Below, piece by piece: positions 59,120 through 64,000 of a DNA stretch of 64,000 nucleotides. The DNA lies in contig JAEYOE010000012.1 in assembly GCA_023412005.1 (NCBI GenBank), positions 62,001 through 126,000 of the forward strand, read 5' to 3'. Origin of the DNA: Bacillota bacterium (GTDB taxonomy: Bacteria > Bacillota > Clostridia > Christensenellales > SZUA-584). The position numbers and the translations under genes were made by a program. Numbering within the stretch: the stretch's first letter is position 1; each line of letters opens with the position of its first letter. The notes below the pieces were generated by a model, which saw only the letters and a program-made list of their open reading frames with translations, ran no database searches and was not told the origin of the DNA.

Positions 59120-59374
59120 ATGGCACATAAAAAGGGTGTCGGTAGTTCCAGAAACGGCAGAGACTCGGCGAGCAAACGCCTTGGCGTGAAACGCGGCGAC
59201 GGTCAGTTTGTGCTTGCGGGCAATATCCTTGTGCGCCAGCGGGGAACAAAATTCTATCCGGGCAGCAACGTGGATATCGGCGGTGACGATACACTGTTCT
59301 CTCTGATTGACGGCAACGTCAAGTTTGAGCGCAAGGGCCGCGACAAAAAGCAGGTCAGCGTGTATCCGAACTAA
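59120..59374 (+). CDS. rpmA: 50S ribosomal protein L27 without cleavable N-terminal extension
   Basis: An 84-residue L27: MAHKKGVGSSRNGRDSASKR, LGVKRGDGQFVLAGNILVRQ, RGTKFYPGSNVDIGGDDTLF. In most Firmicutes L27 is made with about nine extra residues (ending FFA) that the Prp protease removes. Here the protein starts directly with MAHKKG, as in Gram-negatives, and no prp gene lies between rplU and rpmA. GAGGTG lies upstream of the ATG. The mature N-terminus reaches the peptidyl transferase centre. Confidence 0.97.
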   Translation: MAHKKGVGSSRNGRDSASKRLGVKRGDGQFVLAGNILVRQRGTKFYPGSNVDIGGDDTLFSLIDGNVKFERKGRDKKQVSVYPN

Positions 59375-59392
59375 CATAAGCAGTTTCTAAGG

Positions 59393-59424
59393 CAGGCTTT
59401 GTATTTATGCAGAGCCTGTTTTTC
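59393..59424 (+). terminator. Rho-independent terminator after rpmA
   Basis: CAGGCT (59393-59398) pairs with AGCCTG (59413-59418), with additional weak inner pairs, followed by TTTTTC. Confidence 0.75.
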
Positions 59425-59554
59425 GTTAAAAACTCAATGTTCCAACATAAAATTGGGATAACTCATTATGGTTTGTGTAGCATACATAAACAACTATAAT
59501 TACAATAACCAAAATTGTGATATAATGTGAGTGATATTGTGTTGGAGGATTAGT

Positions 59555-60295
59555 ATGAGAAATTTAAATCATAAGTTGATTCGAGATGTTTTAGATGAGA
59601 AAGATAAAGATACAGACTGTACTCAATGTCCCGAATTAATAAGTGAATATGAATTCATCATAAACCAACTTGAAACATTGATTAAGAATAGATTTAAAAA
59701 GCATGAATTAGCTCAATGGATAAATGCAACGAATTGGTACATTACACTTAAAGAAGAGTACAGAAAAAATTATGATTATAAGGTTCGAAGTATAGTATAT
59801 GCAGAGCTTGGCACTAATATTGGTAATGAATTGTCATATGAACATCTAGCAGTTGTATTAAAGACGGGTAATGTAAAGGTGTTTATTGTTCCATGTTCAT
59901 CAAGTGATAATGCCAAAAAGAGATTGAAAGCCAATGATCAAGATTATATCTTAGGAACAGTGTCGGCAGGATTTCCGAAAGATACAGTACTTCATATAAA
60001 GGATGCGAGATGGATAAGCAAGGCAAGAATAAAAGATACGACGCGTCCATCAAAAGTACAGCCTGAATTATTTGATGAAATCTATAATAGAGTTTTTAAA
60101 GATATCTTTAATACAAAACACTTGCTAATTGAAAAGCAAGATAAATTGATAGAAGTATTAGTAAATGAGAGAGATAATCTAATTTCTAATATGGCAAGTC
60201 TGAATATGGAGATAGAATCACTTTCAAGAAAATTAAAGGATACAGAAGTACAAAGGGATGAATACTATAAGGATATTGAAACACTTACATCCTAA
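59555..60295 (+). CDS. MazF/PemK-like toxin domain fused to N-terminal helical and C-terminal coiled-coil regions
   Basis: A 246-residue protein in an AT-rich island. Residues about 74-165 fit the PemK/MazF endoribonuclease fold: VRSIVYAELGTNIGNELSYE (where the family has GdIVyadlg.niGsEqs), HLAVVLKTGNVKVFIVPCSS and ARWISKARIKD. The family Arg in RPaVVL is replaced by His-Leu-Ala here. Before it is a helical segment with a CTQC pair (22-25); after it lies a long coiled coil (about 185-246, SLNMEIESLSRKLKDTEVQR). No antitoxin gene is adjacent. TTGGAGG lies nine bases before ATG 59555, with TATAAT at 59521. Confidence 0.75.
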   Translation: MRNLNHKLIRDVLDEKDKDTDCTQCPELISEYEFIINQLETLIKNRFKKHELAQWINATNWYITLKEEYRKNYDYKVRSIVYAELGTNIGNELSYEHLAVVLKTGNVKVFIVPCSSSDNAKKRLKANDQDYILGTVSAGFPKDTVLHIKDARWISKARIKDTTRPSKVQPELFDEIYNRVFKDIFNTKHLLIEKQDKLIEVLVNERDNLISNMASLNMEIESLSRKLKDTEVQRDEYYKDIETLTS

Positions 60296-60390
60296 ACCAA
60301 TAGGACTTGACATATAATAACGTATGCGTTACAATTTACTTAACTAAGTGGCATTATGTCCACGCTTACTTCGTGATAGAAGTCGATTAT

Positions 60391-60420
60391 GGAAGCCCTC
60401 AAGAAATTGAGGGCTTTCCG
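60391..60420 (+). terminator. Hairpin with GAAA tetraloop after the MazF-like gene
   Basis: AAGCCCTCAA (60393-60402), loop GAAA, TTGAGGGCTT (60407-60416) form a perfect 10-bp stem followed by TCCGTTTA. This is likely a terminator despite the short U-run. The rest of the AT-rich gap 60296-60690 holds no gene that I can support; its only other feature is the promoter before aroF. Confidence 0.7.
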
Positions 60421-60607
60421 TTTATCTAAAAGTATAACGCAGTATAGTATAGTCATCTGATGGACAAAGACTTGAGTTACCTAATGAAGAATTACCTATT
60501 TTGATCGAATAAGCAACTTCATCAGGCCTTTGCGTTACTTTTGTGGTTGATTAGAAAGCATACGGTATGTCGATGTATGATGCCATAGCTGATTGACACA
60601 AATCTGC

Positions 60608-60637
60608 ATGACAAAACACTTGCGGCAGTGCTATAAT
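60608..60637 (+). promoter_or_regulatory. Candidate promoter for the DAHP synthase gene
   Basis: ATGACA (60608-60613, five of six) and a perfect TATAAT (60632-60637) with an 18-bp spacer, 53 bp before the ATG. Confidence 0.65.
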
Positions 60638-60690
60638 GTGAAATACTGTGCGGAACCCATAATTTAAAGCCGCCGTCATAAGGAAAAACA

Positions 60691-61704
60691 ATGAACATAC
60701 AGCGTATCAAACAAATACCGACGCCTGAACAGATCATGGAGGAAATTCCATTTCCGGAGCATTTAAAGGCGGTTAAGCAGCAGCGCGATGAGGAGATCAA
60801 ACGCGTTTTTGAGAGCAAGGATAACCGGTTTCTGCTTGTGATCGGCCCGTGCAGCGCCGACCACGAAGACTCGGTTTGCGATTATATTGCGCGCCTCGCC
60901 AAGGTGCAGCAGCAGGTACAGGAGCGCATTATCATCATACCGCGCATTTACACCAACAAGCCGCGCACAACGGGTGAAGGCTACAAGGGCATGGTGCACC
61001 AGCCCGACCCGGCTAAGGAAACAGACCTGTTTGAGGGTGTGAAGGCCATTCGACGTCTGCATATCAAGGCGCTCAGCGAATTCCACATGCCAGCTGCCGA
61101 CGAAATGCTCTACCCCGAAAACTATGTGTATCTCGCGGATCTGATCGCTTACAATGCCGTAGGGGCGCGCAGCGTGGAGAACCAGCAGCACCGGCTGACC
61201 GCAAGCGGTGTGAATACACCTGTGGGCATGAAGAACCCAACCAGCGGCGATTTAAAGGTGATGCTGAATTCTATCAAGGCCGCGCAGATGGCGCACACGT
61301 TCATCTACAGCGGCTGGGAAGTGAAAACGGCGGGTAACCCGTATGCGCACGCGATACTGCGCGGCGGCGTTAATGCGCCTAATTACCACTTTGAAGACCT
61401 TTACCTGTTATCGAAAGCATATACCGATATGCAGCTGCAAAACCCGGCGATCATCATAGATACGAACCATGGCAACTCGATGAAGCGTTATTATGAGCAG
61501 CCGAGAATCGCGCGAGAGATACTGATGAGCCGCGAATATGAGCCGATGCTTAAAACCATGGTGAAAGGGCTCATGATTGAAAGCTACATCGAGGAAGGCA
61601 GTCAGGAGATCGGCGAGAATGTATACGGCAAATCCATCACGGACGCTTGTCTTGGGTGGGATGATACGGAACGTCTCATCTTTTTTATTGCCGAGCATAT
61701 ATAG
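60691..61704 (+). CDS. aroF: 3-deoxy-7-phosphoheptulonate synthase, class I (AroF/G/H type)
   Basis: It condenses PEP and erythrose-4-phosphate, the first step of aromatic amino acid synthesis. The 337 residues show LLVIGPCSADHEDSVCDYIA, IIPRIYTNKPRTTGEGYKGM, GARSVENQQHR, GMKNPTSGDLKVMLNSIKAA, RGGVNAPNYH, IIDTNHGNSMKRY and the C-terminal GKSITDACLGWDDTERL. This is the E. coli-like type I-alpha class, feedback regulated by an aromatic amino acid; which one cannot be told. Many Firmicutes use the type I-beta class instead. GGAAAAA lies upstream of the ATG. Confidence 0.95.
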   Translation: MNIQRIKQIPTPEQIMEEIPFPEHLKAVKQQRDEEIKRVFESKDNRFLLVIGPCSADHEDSVCDYIARLAKVQQQVQERIIIIPRIYTNKPRTTGEGYKGMVHQPDPAKETDLFEGVKAIRRLHIKALSEFHMPAADEMLYPENYVYLADLIAYNAVGARSVENQQHRLTASGVNTPVGMKNPTSGDLKVMLNSIKAAQMAHTFIYSGWEVKTAGNPYAHAILRGGVNAPNYHFEDLYLLSKAYTDMQLQNPAIIIDTNHGNSMKRYYEQPRIAREILMSREYEPMLKTMVKGLMIESYIEEGSQEIGENVYGKSITDACLGWDDTERLIFFIAEHI

Positions 61705-61713
61705 GACACATTG

Positions 61714-62571
61714 ATGAGTATTCCATATGGCACGGACAGCGTGACATTTCATAACCTTAATGCTTTTTCGCTTTCGCAGTGCTTATGCTGCGGGCAGACA
61801 TTTCGATGGCAGCCGCAGGGCAGCGGCTTTGCTGGCGTGGCGCTGGGGCATGCCGTTTATGCGGAGCAAGCCGGGCAGGACTTGGTGCTGCATGGCATAC
61901 CGCATACTATGTCGGCAGACTTTGCGCGGTACTTTGATTTAGAGCGTGATTATGCACTGATACAATCAAGCTATGCAAACGATCCGTTTTTAACCGAGGG
62001 CATCCGCTATGCCAAGGGGCTGCGCGTGCTGCGGCAGCCGTATTTTGAGACACTGATATCGTTTATCATTTCCGCGAACAACAACGTGGGGCGCATCAGC
62101 CGCATTGTGGAAACACTCTGTGAGAAGTACGGCGAGCCAATACCCAACGGGCACGATTTTCCAATGCCGGAGAAGCTGGCGGCACTCTCGGCGGACGAGC
62201 TTAAAGCGTGCGGCACGGGCTACCGAGCGCAATACATCATCGGCACGGCACGGATGATCTGCGATGGGTTTAACCTGGATGCCGTGGCGACGATGCCTTA
62301 TGAACATGCGCGCGTGAAGCTGACAGAATTACCCGGTGTGGGCCTCAAGGTGGCAGACTGCGTGGCGCTTTACGGCATGGGCTTTTTAAGCGCGTTTCCG
62401 CTTGATGTATGGATGCGGCGCGTGATCTGTGGCGTGTACCATTATAGCGGCAAAAACGATGGCGACATGCGGCGTTTTGTAGACAGAACATTCGGTGAGA
62501 CCGCGGGCATCGCCCAGCAGTATCTGTTCCACTACGCCCGGCACCACAAGGATGCCGTGTGCGAAAGATAA
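61714..62571 (+). CDS. ogg: 8-oxoguanine DNA glycosylase/AP lyase (OGG1 type)
   Basis: A base-excision repair glycosylase of 285 residues. The N-terminal OGG_N domain (LNAFSLSQCLCCGQTFRWQP) and the helix-hairpin-helix-GPD domain are present. LTELPGVGLKVADCVALYGM includes the Schiff-base Lys212, and SAFPLDVWMRRVI includes Asp231, equivalent to Lys249 and Asp268 of human OGG1. The lysine marks it as bifunctional glycosylase/lyase. It starts at ATG 61714, with AGGA seven bases upstream, 9 bp after aroF, so the two are co-transcribed. Confidence 0.93.
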   Translation: MSIPYGTDSVTFHNLNAFSLSQCLCCGQTFRWQPQGSGFAGVALGHAVYAEQAGQDLVLHGIPHTMSADFARYFDLERDYALIQSSYANDPFLTEGIRYAKGLRVLRQPYFETLISFIISANNNVGRISRIVETLCEKYGEPIPNGHDFPMPEKLAALSADELKACGTGYRAQYIIGTARMICDGFNLDAVATMPYEHARVKLTELPGVGLKVADCVALYGMGFLSAFPLDVWMRRVICGVYHYSGKNDGDMRRFVDRTFGETAGIAQQYLFHYARHHKDAVCER

Positions 62572-62666
62572 GCCCCGGCTGGTAATCATTTTTTAACTTA
62601 TACGGAACTCACTCTCCATTCAAATTTTAAGAAACTATGAACACTTGCCTTGGGCGCGCCCGTCCA

Positions 62667-62702
62667 AGCGTTTAATGTGCTATGATAAGACTGTTAAACG
62701 CT
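62667..62702. promoter_or_regulatory. Inverted repeat in the upstream region of the DUF1538 gene
   Basis: AGCGTTTAA (62667-62675) and TTAAACGCT (62694-62702) are perfect 9-bp inverted repeats with an 18-bp spacer that contains TATGAT (62681-62686). A GGGCGCGCCC palindrome lies just upstream. No good -35 is placed. It could be an operator or, with TTAATT after it, a weak terminator for ogg. Confidence 0.45.
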
Positions 62703-62786
62703 TTAATTGATCAACGCTGATCATCATAATATATAAAACCAGCTGGGTTATGATATGTTTAGAATAGAGAGAAGGGAGTTTTGCCT

Positions 62787-64000
62787 TTGAACGAATTTGC
62801 GAAAAAAATCAAGGAGGTCTGTTTTTCCGTACTGCCGATTGTGGTGATTGTCCTTTTATTGAATTTTTTTGTTACTCCGATAGAAACGGTCTTTCTCATC
62901 CGGTTTCTCATTGGGGCTGTCTTTATCATGATTGGCCTGTCGATATTCCTGTATGGTATTGATATCGGTATTACGCCGGTGGGAGACCATATGGGTAAGC
63001 TGATAACAAAGCCGAATAAACTGTACCTTGTGATATTGGGCGGGCTTTTTTTGGGCTTCTTTATATCGGTGGCTGAGCCCGATCTGCAAATTCTGGCGAC
63101 ACAGGTGGATACGGTGACGGCAGGAGCGATTCCCAAAATGACGATCGTTGTGATTGTGTCAATCGGAATTGCAGTAATGCTGGCTTTTGGTTTGGTCAGA
63201 ATTGTCTACGGTGTTCCGCTTTACATTTTACTCGCTATACTTTATGGTGTGGTGCTGGTTTTGTCATTTTTTACATCGCCGGAGTTTCTTGCGATATCGT
63301 TTGATTCATCGGGTGCCACAACCGGTGCATTAACCGTGCCTTTTATACTCTCTTTGGCCATGGGTGTCACCACAATGAAAAGGGACAGCAAAGGAGCCGA
63401 AAAAGACAGCTTTGGCCTCGTTGCCATTGCGTCGACCGGGGCCATTATTGCCGTGATGGTGATGAGCATCATCGCCGGTCAAAACGAGATTTCCGGCGTG
63501 GCAGAACCGCTTGTGCACGACACGTCTTCAATAATGGGTCCGTTTTTTAGTCAGATTATGCATTCAATTCCGGAAATTGCATTGGCACTGCTGCCGCTTT
63601 TGATGATTTTTCTCGTATTTAATTTTGTGAAGTTAAGGCTGAGCAGGCACGAAGTGCGCAAAATAATATTTGGAATCGGCTATGCGTTCATTGGGCTAAT
63701 TCTGTTTATGACGGGAGTCAACGCAGGCTTTATGGACGTTGGCGCCATGATGGGTTATAATATAGCTTCTATGAATGCATCGGCGATTGTGGTTGTCGTG
63801 GGTTTCCTGATCGGGCTTGTCACAATACTGGCTGAGCCTGCCGTGCACGTGCTCACCCGTCAGATTGAGGAGGTCACCAGCGGGTCAGTTAAACGGCTTT
63901 TTGTATTTTCTGCCCTGTGTATCGGTGTGGGTTTGGCCGTCTTGCTGTCAATGCTGCGCATATTGATACCGGAGCTCATGCTTTGGCATATATTGCTTCC
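62787..64000 (+). CDS. DUF1538 integral membrane protein (runs off the window)
   Basis: At least 404 residues, with no stop before the window ends. It is a very hydrophobic multi-pass protein made of two similar halves. The first contains ISVAEPDLQILATQVDTVTA after about residue 93; the second contains VTILAEPAVHVLTRQIEEVTSG. The doubled AEP motif is the DUF1538 signature. The first half also shows FLIGAVFIMIGLSIFLYGID and PVGDHMGKLI. Start TTG at 62787 has AAGGGAG seven bases upstream; another TTG lies six bases earlier. Function is not established; homologues have been suggested to be transporters. Confidence 0.87.
   Translation, partial: MNEFAKKIKEVCFSVLPIVVIVLLLNFFVTPIETVFLIRFLIGAVFIMIGLSIFLYGIDIGITPVGDHMGKLITKPNKLYLVILGGLFLGFFISVAEPDLQILATQVDTVTAGAIPKMTIVVIVSIGIAVMLAFGLVRIVYGVPLYILLAILYGVVLVLSFFTSPEFLAISFDSSGATTGALTVPFILSLAMGVTTMKRDSKGAEKDSFGLVAIASTGAIIAVMVMSIIAGQNEISGVAEPLVHDTSSIMGPFFSQIMHSIPEIALALLPLLMIFLVFNFVKLRLSRHEVRKIIFGIGYAFIGLILFMTGVNAGFMDVGAMMGYNIASMNASAIVVVVGFLIGLVTILAEPAVHVLTRQIEEVTSGSVKRLFVFSALCIGVGLAVLLSMLRILIPELMLWHILL

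Noticed and set aside
60300..60430. Plus-strand frame of about 42 codons running through the hairpin after the MazF-like gene
   Set aside because: It lacks a ribosome site and its end is explained by the 10-bp terminator stem.
1..64000. tRNA, rRNA, CRISPR, prophage or transposase genes
   Set aside because: I looked for cloverleaf-like intergenic segments, regular direct repeats, integrase and transposase motifs and found none that could be supported.

Overview
The window is a gene-dense stretch of about 55% G+C chromosome from an endospore-forming member of the Firmicutes, most likely class Clostridia. The sporulation pair spoIVFA-spoIVFB, an NfnAB-type electron-bifurcating transhydrogenase, a Noc/ParB-like protein, strong AGGAGG ribosome sites with frequent TTG and GTG starts, and the clostridial block of radical-SAM protein, its partner, RNase G, L21 and L27 all point there. 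I cannot name the genus. I see no rRNA, tRNA, CRISPR array or prophage.

Layout. 1-128 is the tail of murC. 401-7038 runs on the minus strand: FAH-family hydrolase, yerC, pcrA and ligA form a DNA-repair operon, followed by a multi-pass membrane protein and an unknown protein. 7193-14005 (plus) holds a secreted SH3 protein, a CtpA protease, thioredoxin reductase, and glmM-glmS, which supply UDP-GlcNAc precursors. 14141-18482 is an accessory block of small unknown proteins, a J-domain-like mini-protein, a methyltransferase and a zinc-ribbon membrane protein. 18696-25437 carries cinA, a sugar-binding-type lipoprotein and two tandem paralogous membrane-anchored PQQ-type beta-propellers. 25440-27360 combines repeat elements with an SdpR/SdpI-like module controlled by two matching operators. 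27365-31112 holds nfnBA divergent from murA. 31547-33882 (minus) is noc, rlmH and walJ. 33999-36084 is cobO-cobU-cobS (late B12 synthesis). A lysA-type decarboxylase follows.

38049-51287 is the transcription/translation core: a strong promoter and structured leader, rpoB (with a long acidic tail), rpoC, an unusual inserted Cys-rich membrane protein, an L7Ae-like protein, rpsL, rpsG, fusA and tuf. 51734-54465 holds spoIVFA-spoIVFB, a metallo-beta-lactamase-fold protein and a VOC protein. 54543-59374 is the radical-SAM/RNase G/L21/L27 block. 59555-60295 is an AT-rich island encoding a MazF/PemK-like protein fused to a coiled coil. The window closes with DAHP synthase, an OGG-type glycosylase and a truncated DUF1538 membrane protein.

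Several short dispersed elements with terminal or internal inverted repeats (at 18573, 25510, 25655, 25763, 27170, 31212, 31293, about 35066 and 51478) sit in the gaps. The least conventional items are the RpoB acidic tail with its upstream leader, the membrane protein inside the rpo-str operon, the unextended L27 with no prp gene beside it, the MazF-coiled-coil fusion, the orphan J-like protein and the dual-operator Sdp module.
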